In this document: piece after piece, positions 9,180-18,032 of the stretch
Numbering within the stretch: the stretch's first letter is position 1
Layout: every line of letters begins with the position of its first letter
Origin: Lachnoanaerobaculum sp. ICM7
GTDB lineage: Bacteria; Bacillota; Clostridia; Lachnospirales; Lachnospiraceae
Direction of reading: 5' to 3'
DNA: 64,000 bases
Assembly: GCF_000287675.1 (NCBI RefSeq)
Contig: NZ_ALJL01000016.1
Location: 124,001 to 188,000, forward strand
Notes under the pieces: model-generated
Told to the model about the DNA's origin: nothing
Seen by the model: the letters and a program-made list of their open reading frames with translations, nothing else
Databases searched by the model: none
Program-made: the position numbers and the translations under genes

Positions 9180-9990
9180 CATGCAGCAATGATTCTAAAA
9201 AGTTTCTTTGATTTCATTTATATACCTATAATATTCTACTGATTGCTATTGCCGCAACGATTGTTAGAATCATCAATATTAAGGAAACTGCTATAATTAC
9301 GGTTTGTGATTTTCCTCTATCCCTGTATTTATTTGAAATATACAAAATATCAATTAAATTTACTCCGGGTATAAATCGAAAAACCTTATGCCTGTTATAT
9401 TTGTTGTTACTTAGACCATATTCATCTTTATAACAGCGGACCAGATAACCGGCCATTAACATTCCCGGTGACAATAAAACATAGTACAACAATATCATTA
9501 TCATCAAAAATATAATACATGGTACTGCAATAAACGGTACGATAAAGATCGTTGCCGGTACTACCATACATGCAATCAATATAAATATTTCGCCCACAGC
9601 TACACCAAGAATACATAGTGCACATAACAGAGAAACCGGAAACATTGCGTATCCGTAAAAAAGCGCTCCGTCAATACAATAATTTATATCATTTCTTTTT
9701 ATAGCTCTGTTCACGCTTATGATTTGCAATATAAGCGGTATTAAAAGTAAGATAAGATATACTATATGAGGTAAAATATCAAATTCCTTTTTTTCTGTGC
9801 TGTTTAACTGAGATATAATAACATATGCCCATCTGTAAACTACTATATTATATATTATGCCTAAAATCCATGGGAAATGCTTTTGTGGAGATTCCTCATT
9901 TATAATACAGTCTTTTTCTAATATAAAATCATTTTCCATATCACTATATCTCCTTTTTAGACTTTTTATTTCTTAGCCTATTATATGTAA
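9180..9990. repeat. Tandem duplication, copy B, with 5' fossil of the DUF1287 gene
   Basis: Copy B of the 809-bp unit. Its left end (9180-9230) is almost identical to 8371-8421, including the DUF1287 ATG and first codons, but no DUF1287 frame follows, so this is a dead gene start marking the duplication junction. The rest carries the second membrane-protein paralogue and the true 3' end of the third. Confidence 0.85.
9226..9939 (-). CDS. Membrane protein of unknown function, paralogue 2 of 3
   Basis: 237 residues, about six hydrophobic spans, near-identical N-terminal half to the 8417-9121 product, divergent in the C-terminal third. It has the same closing pattern (FIPGVNLIDILYISNKY plus a final span). 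It is preceded by a good RBS (AAAGGAGATAT). Unknown function; position between prfH and DUF1287 suggests co-transcription but does not reveal a role. Confidence 0.75.
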   Translation of the reverse strand: MENDFILEKDCIINEESPQKHFPWILGIIYNIVVYRWAYVIISQLNSTEKKEFDILPHIVYLILLLIPLILQIISVNRAIKRNDINYCIDGALFYGYAMFPVSLLCALCILGVAVGEIFILIACMVVPATIFIVPFIAVPCIIFLMIMILLYYVLLSPGMLMAGYLVRCYKDEYGLSNNKYNRHKVFRFIPGVNLIDILYISNKYRDRGKSQTVIIAVSLILMILTIVAAIAISRIL

Positions 9991-10704
9991 AATTATACTT
10001 GCAACTATAAGTATACCGGCAGAAACAGCTGTAATTATAGCCAATTTCTTTGCCCTATTCCAATAATGTAGCGAAATATATAATGCATCTATCAAATCCA
10101 CTACCGGAACAAACTGTAGGAGTATATGTAAAACGCAGCTACCAAGTTTCATCTCTTTTTGTTTTCTACTTATAATTACAGTGCCTACTGCCAAAACAAA
10201 TCCCGGTAAAGCGGCTATAAAAGAGATTGCCAACAATATCGGCGGCAATATAAAAGCCACCATAAGTATAAACGGCGCAAGAAAAAGCATTTGAGGTAAA
10301 ACAAGGGCTAAAATTGAAATACTCAGTCCACCCACAAATATAACAAGTGCCAGAAAAATAAAATACAATGTAGAAGGTAAAATGGTATATTTAAAAAACA
10401 AAAATCTCTTTATACAATAGTCTATATTCCCACTTCTTATCTCAGGCAATACTCTACTGATCTGAACTGTCAGAAGTGTTATAAACGCCATAAGAAATGC
10501 TATATTAAAACCTAGAAATAACCACTTGTTCAAATTAAAGTACTTCATTCCGGAAATAACAAAACCGATCCACCCATACAATACCAAAATATAAAGTATT
10601 GATATTAGCCACGGATATTTTTTCATACTTTTATTTTCACTATCTACAGCCTCTTTGCTTATACTGATATCTTCTTCTAGATTGTAATTTTTTCCATCAC
10701 CCAT
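9973..10704 (-). CDS. Membrane protein of unknown function, paralogue 3 of 3
   Basis: 243 residues, with a slightly longer acidic N-terminus than its two neighbours, about six hydrophobic spans and the shared pattern KYPWLISILYILVLYGW... LLQFVPVVDLIDALYISLHY. It is the most divergent of the three and therefore probably the older sister of the pair created by the 809-bp duplication. It starts 15 nt after the prfH stop, so it is likely in the rtcB-prfH transcript. Confidence 0.75.
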   Translation of the reverse strand: MGDGKNYNLEEDISISKEAVDSENKSMKKYPWLISILYILVLYGWIGFVISGMKYFNLNKWLFLGFNIAFLMAFITLLTVQISRVLPEIRSGNIDYCIKRFLFFKYTILPSTLYFIFLALVIFVGGLSISILALVLPQMLFLAPFILMVAFILPPILLAISFIAALPGFVLAVGTVIISRKQKEMKLGSCVLHILLQFVPVVDLIDALYISLHYWNRAKKLAIITAVSAGILIVASIILHIIG

Positions 10705-10719
10705 AATATTACCTCAAGT

Positions 10720-11319
10720 TTATTTTTTTAGCCTAAATCTTTCACCCTCATATACTCTTATCGGGTTTCCTCTAACTATATCCGTATGCTTGCTCCATGC
10801 ATTATTCTTACTTTGTTCAATTTGTGAAGTATTTTTATTTTTTAAAACAATGGCGAGTTTTCTAAGGGCATCCTTCTTATTCATAAGCTGACTTCTTTCC
10901 CTTGTTGAACTTATCCTTATTCCTGTAGGTATATGTATAACTCTCACTCCGGTTTCCACCTTGTTTACATTTTGACCTCCCGGTCCACTTGCATGAAATT
11001 TCTCCACTATAATATCCGCTTCAGAGAAGTTATCATCTACATTTACCGTTTCCGGAATAATACTCACGTCTACAAACCAGTTCTTTCTTTTATGCTCTGT
11101 TCTGTACTGACTTTTACAGATCCAAAGCATAGTACCTTCAAGATATGATAAATTTTCATCAGATGAGAGCATCACTGAGTAAAAAGTTTCTTTTCTCTCC
11201 CCCTCTACATAACTTAAAATCTCTAAAGACTGAAATTCCCTCATTAAAGCTTTACATATACCAAATACAGCCCTCTGACATTCCACCGGACCCATACCTG
11301 CACTTATTTGTAAAATCAT
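10720..11319 (-). CDS. prfH: Peptide chain release factor homologue PrfH
   Basis: 199 residues containing the peptidyl-tRNA hydrolysing GGQ motif (SGPGGQNVNKVETGVRV) and the C-terminal basic tail, but lacking the codon-recognition domain of RF1/RF2; length and N-terminus fit the RF-H family. The start ATG overlaps the rtcB stop (ATGA). PrfH is known to act with its partner RtcB2: it recognises ribosomes whose 16S rRNA has been cut in the decoding centre, releases the stalled peptide, and lets the ligase reseal the RNA. The linkage here supports that function, probably as protection from ribotoxins. Confidence 0.93.
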   Translation of the reverse strand: MILQISAGMGPVECQRAVFGICKALMREFQSLEILSYVEGERKETFYSVMLSSDENLSYLEGTMLWICKSQYRTEHKRKNWFVDVSIIPETVNVDDNFSEADIIVEKFHASGPGGQNVNKVETGVRVIHIPTGIRISSTRERSQLMNKKDALRKLAIVLKNKNTSQIEQSKNNAWSKHTDIVRGNPIRVYEGERFRLKK

Positions 11320-12455
11320 TTTCTGTCCCCTCCCTTATAGTTAAATATAGGAGTAAGAACATTTTCCACCTCTACGGTATCTTTTATGACTTCTTTTATA
11401 TAGTCAATTCCTCTATATGCAAAAGGTGCTTCGTCCAAAGTATCCTTACATATGCAGCTTGTATAGATACCCTTCATCTCTTTTTTGAACTCGGAAACCG
11501 TATGCGAAGAATTTACTTCTCCTCTTGAAAGTACTCTTCCGCTCCCATGCGGTGCCGAATTATTCCATTCTTCGTTTCCAAGTCCCCTTCCAAGTAAAAC
11601 ACCTTCCTTCATATTTATAGGAATTATTACCCTCTCATCCAACTTCGCTGAAATGGCACCTTTTCTTAATATAGACTGATTTCCTGAAAAATCCACATAA
11701 TTGTGAGAACATGAAATTTCTTCTATTGCCTTCCACTTCATCTTTTTTATAATCTCAGCAGCAATTATTTTTCTGTTTAATATTGCATACTCTTCAACTA
11801 TTTTTAGATCATGCAGATAATCTTCCATCAAATTACCGCTAAGGTAGGTCATTTCAAAAGGAATATCATTTATACCTTTTCCTTTCAGCTCATCCTGTCC
11901 GGCTTTCATATAGTACTCAGCCACTTCTTTTCCAAGATGTCTGCTTCCCGTATGTACTATAAGGTAAACTTCTCCGTTCTTTGCTACATCCAGCTCAATA
12001 AAATGATTTCCACCACCTAAAGTACCAAGACTGAGCAACGCTTTTTCAGATCTTATATGTGAAAAGCATTTAAGATTATTTAACTCAATTCTGTCTGCAT
12101 ATGCATGTACATCTTTTCTTAAAGCAAATCCTACCGGAACATTATCTCTGATTACGGTATCCAGCTTCATAAAATCATTCCTTATTTTACCAAGTTTTAC
12201 CGCAAGCATACCGCAACCGATATCTATTCCCACTAAAGAGGGTAAAATCTTTTTACCCACAGTCATTGTAAGACCTATAGGACCTACCTTTCCCGGGTGA
12301 ACATCAGGCATTACCCTAATCTTTGCTCCCTGTGATACTTCATTATCACAAATCATTTTCACCTGAGACTTTGCCACTTCTTCCACCATGGACTTTTCCA
12401 TAGTTTCATCACACATAATATACGCCTGTGCGTATTTTCCATTTAATTGTATCAA
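11316..12455 (-). CDS. rtcB: RNA ligase RtcB (RtcB2 type, partner of PrfH), TTG start
   Basis: 379 residues from a TTG at 12455, preceded by AGAGGT with 8-nt spacing; the frame is open to another TTG at 12485, which lacks a good RBS. Metal-binding and nucleotidyl-transfer motifs are intact: MPDVHPGK, VGIDIGCGM (Cys/Asp), GGGNHFIEL, HTGSRHLG, SCSHNYV, and APHGSGRVLSR with the His that forms the covalent GMP adduct. It ligates RNA 3'-phosphate or 2',3'-cyclic phosphate to 5'-OH. Pairing with prfH marks it as the rRNA-repair version. Confidence 0.92.
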   Translation of the reverse strand: MIQLNGKYAQAYIMCDETMEKSMVEEVAKSQVKMICDNEVSQGAKIRVMPDVHPGKVGPIGLTMTVGKKILPSLVGIDIGCGMLAVKLGKIRNDFMKLDTVIRDNVPVGFALRKDVHAYADRIELNNLKCFSHIRSEKALLSLGTLGGGNHFIELDVAKNGEVYLIVHTGSRHLGKEVAEYYMKAGQDELKGKGINDIPFEMTYLSGNLMEDYLHDLKIVEEYAILNRKIIAAEIIKKMKWKAIEEISCSHNYVDFSGNQSILRKGAISAKLDERVIIPINMKEGVLLGRGLGNEEWNNSAPHGSGRVLSRGEVNSSHTVSEFKKEMKGIYTSCICKDTLDEAPFAYRGIDYIKEVIKDTVEVENVLTPIFNYKGGDRK

Positions 12456-12518
12456 AATAAAAACCTCTGTTTTCTTCTGTTTCAAAGGCTTTATCGTTCA
12501 TTCTCTAATAAAAAAGTT

Positions 12519-12602
12519 TTAGAATAATAGACAGCGAACAACTATGCCTCTGTAGTTTATAGTTCCACTTATTGTATTATTCATTGTATTCCTCATAGTC
12601 AT
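12519..12602 (-). CDS. Possible 27-residue leader peptide upstream of rtcB-prfH
   Basis: An ATG at 12602 (or 12596) follows AAAGGAG and opens a 27-codon frame (MTMRNTMNNTISGTINYRG...) ending at 12519, 63 nt before the rtcB start. An extended -10 element (TGATATAAT, around 12650) lies upstream. Within the frame, AACTAT and ATAGTT can form a hairpin. The good RBS and position suggest a regulatory leader or small protein. No homologue is known to me and it could be fortuitous. Confidence 0.35.
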   Translation of the reverse strand: MTMRNTMNNTISGTINYRGIVVRCLLF

Positions 12603-12669
12603 TCTCCTTTCGATCGCTATTATTTATTTTAACTTTATAATTATATCATAGCATTTTTAAAAACACATC

Positions 12670-13452
12670 TTAACTTTCTTCTACATATATCTTTCGTGAA
12701 AATAACGCAACTATTATTGAAACCACACCAAAGATAAGCTCTACAAATATCAAAGGTACATGAAATCCGTTTAATATAACTATCAAAGTATCTGCCAAAA
12801 AATGAATCAAAAGTGCAGCAATAAATAAATATCTTTTCCCCTTAACACTTGACCATACAAGAACCGAAAGTGATATCTGTAATATCACTGCAAATATTCT
12901 CTCAACTATACCAAGTAAAAATACATATGGAGGTGACATGGTCAATGTGTTTACAGTGTCTTTAAGCTGTGTAAGATCATTTCCTCCTACATTGTCCAAA
13001 ATAGTTGATATAAGTCCACTGTTTATTGAAACCGAAAGAGCCAGACTGCCTATCATAGTCAATCCCAAAACAGATGCGGCCTCAAAACCTCCATGCCCGG
13101 CTCCATACATACATGCATTTATATTTTTATCTTTATTCTTCCCGAGAATAAATTTGAATGCAATCAATCTTCCCGTTTCTTCAAATATTGCAGCCATCAG
13201 TCCACCGTACAGTGCGTAAAGTATTACATTATTTTTTATAGTCTCGCCAAACGGTAAAGCAAAAACAGCTCTGTGAACCGAGCTTTCAAGAAACATTACA
13301 AATACAACAAATACAATACCGCCTATAAAAAACGGAGATATATCCGCACGCTTCTTCTTTCTGAAATAAATAAAGAGTATAATTGGAATTGCAAATCCGG
13401 CTATACAGGATATAACCATAAATACCATACTTAAAAAAGGAACTCTATCCAT
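12670..13452 (-). CDS. YhfC-family intramembrane metalloprotease homologue
   Basis: 260 residues with seven or so hydrophobic spans. Polar motifs lie inside the membrane: AAIFEETGRLIAFK and YGAGHGGFEA, plus LLIHFLAD near the C-terminus, the Glu/His pattern of the YhfC (DUF2324) group related to CPBP/CAAX-type intramembrane proteases. No substrate is known. It is followed on the other strand by another CPBP-type gene (14195) and on its upstream side by a PF06541-type membrane protein, 17 nt away, so those two are probably co-transcribed. Confidence 0.8.
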   Translation of the reverse strand: MDRVPFLSMVFMVISCIAGFAIPIILFIYFRKKKRADISPFFIGGIVFVVFVMFLESSVHRAVFALPFGETIKNNVILYALYGGLMAAIFEETGRLIAFKFILGKNKDKNINACMYGAGHGGFEAASVLGLTMIGSLALSVSINSGLISTILDNVGGNDLTQLKDTVNTLTMSPPYVFLLGIVERIFAVILQISLSVLVWSSVKGKRYLFIAALLIHFLADTLIVILNGFHVPLIFVELIFGVVSIIVALFSRKIYVEES

Positions 13453-13469
13453 TGTCTACCTCCTAAAAA

Positions 13470-14027
13470 TTATTTCCCTATAAAGTTGCTTCCCAAAAAA
13501 GGTCTGAGTCCCAAATCTACAATAAACATAATACCAAGTATTACAGTAAATATATTTACATTTTTTTGATTTGATTTTTCAATACAAAATCTGATTGCCG
13601 GTTCTATCAGGTATATTATTATCAGTCCTCCAAGTCCGAATTTCACACTGCTCCATAGAGCAATCCTTCCTTCAAAATTACAGAAATAATTACTGTAGTC
13701 CCACAACCAGTCACCCATTATAAGCTCCATAAAATAGCTACCGATAAGTTCAAGTATTGTAGTTATAAGCATAGTTGACAAAAATACCAAAACAAAAGAT
13801 ATACTTATTCTTCCTAAATGTATTTTCTTATTTCTTATCGGCATCAAAAGTGTTATTAATATTATTCCCCCAAAACCATAAATCGGCAAATACGGACCGA
13901 ATAAAAATCCACGATTTACATATCCGACATGCGTTTCCAAAAGTCCAACCAGTACTTCATAAATCCATCCAAGGAATGCACATGCCATAAACATAAGAAA
14001 GATATCTCTAAGTCTTTTTAATTTCAT
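13470..14027 (-). CDS. Putative ABC-transporter permease-like membrane protein (CmpB type, PF06541-like)
   Basis: 185 residues, about five membrane spans, with the family hallmark FLGWIYEVL...GYVNRGFLFGPYLPIYGFGG. These small proteins are annotated as type IV ABC permease-like but are found without an ATPase here, so transport is not shown. Good RBS (AGGAGGATGATA). The gap upstream to 14195 is short and holds divergent promoters I cannot resolve. Confidence 0.75.
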   Translation of the reverse strand: MKLKRLRDIFLMFMACAFLGWIYEVLVGLLETHVGYVNRGFLFGPYLPIYGFGGIILITLLMPIRNKKIHLGRISISFVLVFLSTMLITTILELIGSYFMELIMGDWLWDYSNYFCNFEGRIALWSSVKFGLGGLIIIYLIEPAIRFCIEKSNQKNVNIFTVILGIMFIVDLGLRPFLGSNFIGK

Positions 14028-14194
14028 GTATTATCATCCTCCTTTTTTATATTGTATCCTAAAATTTCAAAAATTTCATTTATTTTATACATTGATTTTT
14101 CATATATATAGTTTATATTATTCTAGGTACCAAATGTTCAAGCAAATATTCTTGCTTTAGAAATATATTATATAGAAGAAAGAGAGATATAAAA

Positions 14195-14956
14195 ATGAAT
14201 TTTTTAGAAAAAATCAGACCGAAAGAAAAGCTTAAGTATTTGAGATGGTTTGATATCCTTATTGTTACCTGTATTATGTTCGGTATATTTATCATAACAT
14301 CGACACAAATATTTATAGGATTACTTCAGTCTGATCCACAGGCTATACAAGATTCAGCGGAATCTATGGATATTGCCTCAGACGGTGCGGCCTATACCGG
14401 AAATTTTACATTACAGTCTATTCTTTTAATTATTGCGTTACTGTACTTACTTATCAGAAATTTTGATTTTAAGCAATTGAAAATAAGATTACATTGGTCT
14501 GTAATTATTTGGGTTCCGGTACTATTTTCAATCATTGGTCTCTTCGGCGACCTTGTTACTACAGTGAGCGGCGACTACAACTATTTTGATCCTTCATTGC
14601 TTCAAGACATAAATCCGATGGAAGCATTAAATAAATTCCTGGCACTTTCACCGCTTGCAATCGGATATGCTTTCTTAAACGGATTTTATGAGGAATTTTT
14701 CTTTCTCGGTCTTTTGACCTCTGTAAAAGATGAACATAAATGGTATGTACTTGCATTTTCAACTTTGGTCAGAGTATCATTCCACACTTATCAAGGCCTT
14801 CTTTGGTCATTGGTAATAGGTGTGGTATACGGACTATTCTATTATTTCATGTACAAGAAAGTAATAAAGAATTTGTTGCCTTTCTTCCTTATGCATGCAC
14901 TTACTGATATGTTCGGTTCATCACTGATATATTTGCTTATAAACTGGAATTATTAA
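14195..14956 (+). CDS. CPBP-family intramembrane endopeptidase homologue
   Basis: 253 residues, about six hydrophobic spans, with the CPBP/CAAX-protease motif arrangement: NGFYEEFFFLGLL (Glu-Glu), RVSFHTYQG (Arg/His) and LMHALTDMFG (His/Asp). The usual EExxxRG arginine is replaced by Leu/Gly here, so motif 1 is slightly atypical. In Gram-positives such proteins process peptides or act in bacteriocin immunity; nothing nearby supports a specific role. A clear terminator follows. Confidence 0.8.
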   Translation: MNFLEKIRPKEKLKYLRWFDILIVTCIMFGIFIITSTQIFIGLLQSDPQAIQDSAESMDIASDGAAYTGNFTLQSILLIIALLYLLIRNFDFKQLKIRLHWSVIIWVPVLFSIIGLFGDLVTTVSGDYNYFDPSLLQDINPMEALNKFLALSPLAIGYAFLNGFYEEFFFLGLLTSVKDEHKWYVLAFSTLVRVSFHTYQGLLWSLVIGVVYGLFYYFMYKKVIKNLLPFFLMHALTDMFGSSLIYLLINWNY

Positions 14957-14962
14957 CAAACG

Positions 14963-15001
14963 AAAGCCTTTAGGTGTTTTTGTGTACCTAAAGGCTTTTT
15001 T
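14963..15001. terminator. Bidirectional intrinsic terminator
   Basis: AAAGCCTTTAGGT and ACCTAAAGGCTTT form a perfect 13-bp stem around a 10-nt loop, with T runs on both strands. It serves the CPBP gene (+) and the M14 peptidase gene (-), which converge here. Confidence 0.92.
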
Positions 15002-15003
15002 AT

Positions 15004-16098
15004 TTACTTTCCTATAATATAATTTACAATATCAGGTAAAACTCCTGCATTTTGCTGCCAAATTGTTTCTATCTGTGTTTCAGGTACCGGTGAAGTTCCG
15101 ATTCCAACCTCAACCGTAACACTTGGAATACCCTTCTCCCAATCAAGCCAGTCTTTAAAGCCTGTACCGTACTTTGATCCGTCTGCTTCAGGTGAGACAA
15201 GCCTATAGCCTGTATGAGCAGCCACTATATCAGCCATAGCCTTATCCATTGTCAAAACTTCTGCTGAAGCATGTTGATTTGACCAAAAAATTATCTGTCC
15301 CTGAGTATGATAGTTAAGAACAGCCGAAAAATTCTCATTATTTACAAGTTTTATAAGATCTTGTGTTTCACTTTCAGAACCTGCACTTGCTCCCTTATAA
15401 TATTCATTTGAAGGTTTTTTCCTACTGTCTGCTCTTTGATTCCATCCTTGAGTAGGGAAATTATGGTTGATATCAACACCGTTTAAATTATTCTTCCATT
15501 TATTTAAAAACCAGTTATACTTATCCTGATTTTCTTTAAGTCCCCATTCTGACCAGCTGTCAATTATCTCCTGTAATTTCTTCTTTGACTCTTCTTTATT
15601 AAGTCCTGCCATACCGCTTTGTGATATTGCTACTCCATCAGGATTTAATATAGGAATATATTGTATACATACTGAGTCCAGACTCTTATCTCCCTCCGCT
15701 CTCTTATCAAGCATTTCCTTTACCTGACGCATTACTACTGAAGCTGTAATATATTCTCTGGCATGAATTGCTCCTATTACAAGAATCTTTTTTGAAGCAT
15801 CTTTGTTTCCTATTACTATTCTGTATATATTTCTTCCGTCAGGTGTAGTTCCTATTGAATCTGATTTAACACCTTCGTACTTTTGCTTAAATAGATTTAT
15901 ATCACTTTCCATCTTTTGATATGTATACATATCTGTGCTTAAAAATGTAAAATCTGTAGTTTGTACTACACTTTCTGTCTGCGCGGCCTTATAACTTGCC
16001 GAACTGTGTCCTATTATTCCTGCAAAGGCAGGTATTACCTGTGTCAGTATAATACATGCTGACAGTGTCATTACTCCTAAAACATATTTCTTTTGCAT
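15004..16098 (-). CDS. Secreted M14 zinc carboxypeptidase
   Basis: 364 residues with a signal peptide (residues 1-27, cleavage after AFA). Then comes an M14 domain: zinc ligands in GAIHAREY (His, Glu) and the later NYHTQGQ His, substrate-binding Asn/Arg block NGVDINHNFPTQGW, and catalytic Glu in VTVEVGIG. Closest functional types are gamma-D-glutamyl-diamino acid peptidases and other bacterial wall or peptide carboxypeptidases. Upstream, 16099-16480 is a 382-bp gap with no gene on this strand other than promoter-like AT-rich sequence. Extracellular role in peptide or peptidoglycan turnover is inferred. Confidence 0.88.
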   Translation of the reverse strand: MQKKYVLGVMTLSACIILTQVIPAFAGIIGHSSASYKAAQTESVVQTTDFTFLSTDMYTYQKMESDINLFKQKYEGVKSDSIGTTPDGRNIYRIVIGNKDASKKILVIGAIHAREYITASVVMRQVKEMLDKRAEGDKSLDSVCIQYIPILNPDGVAISQSGMAGLNKEESKKKLQEIIDSWSEWGLKENQDKYNWFLNKWKNNLNGVDINHNFPTQGWNQRADSRKKPSNEYYKGASAGSESETQDLIKLVNNENFSAVLNYHTQGQIIFWSNQHASAEVLTMDKAMADIVAAHTGYRLVSPEADGSKYGTGFKDWLDWEKGIPSVTVEVGIGTSPVPETQIETIWQQNAGVLPDIVNYIIGK

Positions 16099-16429
16099 AT
16101 CTTCCTCCGTTGAAAAACTCTTTCACAACTATACGATACTTTGAAAAAAATTACTAGTTACAAAACATTAAACAGATATAGAAAATTTGTCGTACTTTTG
16201 AAGAATATCCATTCATAAGTACCATATTATAATTATTTTTTACAATGTCTTGTAAATAAAATTTATCAATCCACTATGTTTCTAAATAAAAACAAGACGA
16301 ATAAATCAGTATTATAATCGTTTTAGATGTAATAATTGTAACCATAGGCAGTTGAAATCTGTAATCTTATTGTTAAATTATCTACTTTTTAGAAAAATAT
16401 AGCAATTTATTTTCTTTTATGCTAGAATC

Positions 16430-16454
16430 AATCTATAGTATTTTACTATAGATT
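16430..16454. promoter_or_regulatory. Perfect inverted repeat at the aldehyde dehydrogenase promoter
   Basis: AATCTATAGTA-TTT-TACTATAGATT, 11-bp arms with 3-nt spacer, begins just after a candidate -10 (TAGAAT, 16423-16428; weak -35) and ends 8 nt before the AAAGGAG RBS. It could be a repressor operator overlapping the transcription start, or a 5' mRNA hairpin. The remainder of 16099-16430 shows nothing else identifiable. Confidence 0.55.
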
Positions 16455-16480
16455 AACAACTCGAAAGGAGTAATTTAATT

Positions 16481-17965
16481 ATGGCAAAGAAACCGGACGA
16501 AAAATATGGACTTTTTATAAATGGTGAGTTTAGAGATTCAAAAGACGGTAAGTTTTTTGATACATACTCTCCTGCTACCAAAGAAAAAATCGCAAGTGTA
16601 GCCGAGGCTACTAAAGAAGATGTAGATGATGCTGTAAACGCTGCTTGGGCAGCTTTTGATTCTTGGAAGAATCTTGATAAAATAAAAAGAGCTGAAATTC
16701 TTTTAAAAATCGCTGATGTTATAGATGCAAATAAAGAGGACCTCGCTTATATCGAGAGTCTTGACAACGGTAAGCCTCTTCGTGAGACATTAAATGTAGA
16801 TATACCATTTGCGGCAGATCATTTCAGATATTTTGCTTCCGCTATTCGTACAGAGGAAGATACTTCAAACTTCCTGGATTCAAAGACACTCTCTCTTGTA
16901 TTCAGAGAGCCTATCGGTGTAGTTGGACAGATAGTTCCATGGAACTTCCCGTTCCTTATGGCGGCATGGAAGCTTGCACCTGTACTTGCATCAGGATGCT
17001 GTACAGTATTAAAGAGCAGCTCTTCTACTCCTCTTTCAATACTTGAGCTTGCAAAACTTGTAAAGGATATTATTCCTAAGGGTGTATTTAATGTTATCTC
17101 AGGCGCAGGAAGCAAGTCCGGACAGTATATCCTCGATCACAACGGATTTAGAAAGCTTGCCTTCACAGGTTCTACCGAGATAGGCTATTCAGTAGCAAAG
17201 GCTGCAGCTGAAAAACTTATACCGGCAACACTTGAGCTTGGTGGAAAATCAGCAAATATATTCTTTGACGACTGTGATCTTGACCTTGCCATTGACGGTG
17301 TTCAGCTTGGTATCCTCTTTAATCAGGGCCAGGTTTGCTGTGCAGGTTCAAGAGTTTTTGTACAGGAAGGTATCTATGATGAGTTTGTAAAGAGAGCTGT
17401 AGATCAGTTTAACAAGATTGTTGTAGGAAATCCTCTTGATATTAATACTCAGATGGGTTCACAGATAAATGAAGGTCAGGTAGCAAAGATTCAGGCATGT
17501 GTAGACAGAGCCGTAGCCGACGGTGCTACTGTTGCATGTGGTGGTTCACGCTATACAGAAGGTGAGCTTGCAAACGGATCATTCTACAAGCCTACACTTA
17601 TAACAAATGTAACCAATGATTCTTATGCTGCACAGGAAGAAATCTTCGGACCTGTAGCAGTTATCATAAAGTTTAAGACTGAAGATGAAGTAATCAAATA
17701 TGCCAATGAAAGTGTATACGGTCTTGGCGGCGGTGTTTGGACCAAGGATCTTAACCGTGCATTCCGTGTTTCAAGAAGTATTGAAACAGGTAGAGTTTGG
17801 GTAAATACCTATAATGCAATCCCTGCAGGAGCTCCGTTTGGAGGGTATAAGACATCAGGTATCGGTAGAGAAACACATAAGGTAATCCTTGATCACTATA
17901 CACAGATGAAGAATATGCTTATCAAGCTTGACGAGAATCCAAGCGGATTCTATCCAAAGAAGTAA
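16481..17965 (+). CDS. NAD(P)-dependent aldehyde dehydrogenase
   Basis: 494 residues, the usual ALDH length. NAD-binding Rossmann part with VGQIVPWNFP and FTGSTEIG; active-site Glu in LELGGKSANI and catalytic Cys in NQGQVCCAGSR; C-terminal PFGGYKTSGIGRE. It oxidises an aldehyde to a carboxylate in the cytosol; the substrate is unresolved among the ALDH1/2-like class. RBS AAAGGAG is 10 nt upstream. It is monocistronic, with its own terminator and a promoter-proximal palindrome, which suggests dedicated control. Codon use looks optimised (high expression). Confidence 0.93.
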   Translation: MAKKPDEKYGLFINGEFRDSKDGKFFDTYSPATKEKIASVAEATKEDVDDAVNAAWAAFDSWKNLDKIKRAEILLKIADVIDANKEDLAYIESLDNGKPLRETLNVDIPFAADHFRYFASAIRTEEDTSNFLDSKTLSLVFREPIGVVGQIVPWNFPFLMAAWKLAPVLASGCCTVLKSSSSTPLSILELAKLVKDIIPKGVFNVISGAGSKSGQYILDHNGFRKLAFTGSTEIGYSVAKAAAEKLIPATLELGGKSANIFFDDCDLDLAIDGVQLGILFNQGQVCCAGSRVFVQEGIYDEFVKRAVDQFNKIVVGNPLDINTQMGSQINEGQVAKIQACVDRAVADGATVACGGSRYTEGELANGSFYKPTLITNVTNDSYAAQEEIFGPVAVIIKFKTEDEVIKYANESVYGLGGGVWTKDLNRAFRVSRSIETGRVWVNTYNAIPAGAPFGGYKTSGIGRETHKVILDHYTQMKNMLIKLDENPSGFYPKK

Positions 17966-17987
17966 TATAAAGAAAAGTATTGTAAAG

Positions 17988-18026
17988 AAAAACTCTCATT
18001 CCGGCAAAACCGGTTTGAGAGTTTTT
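17988..18026. terminator. Bidirectional intrinsic terminator
   Basis: AAAAACTCTCA pairs with TGAGAGTTTTT, with an inner CCGG/CCGG stem around CAAAA. T runs exist on both strands, so it serves both the aldehyde dehydrogenase (+) and the minus-strand gene ending at 18033. Confidence 0.9.
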
Positions 18027-18032
18027 GTATTT

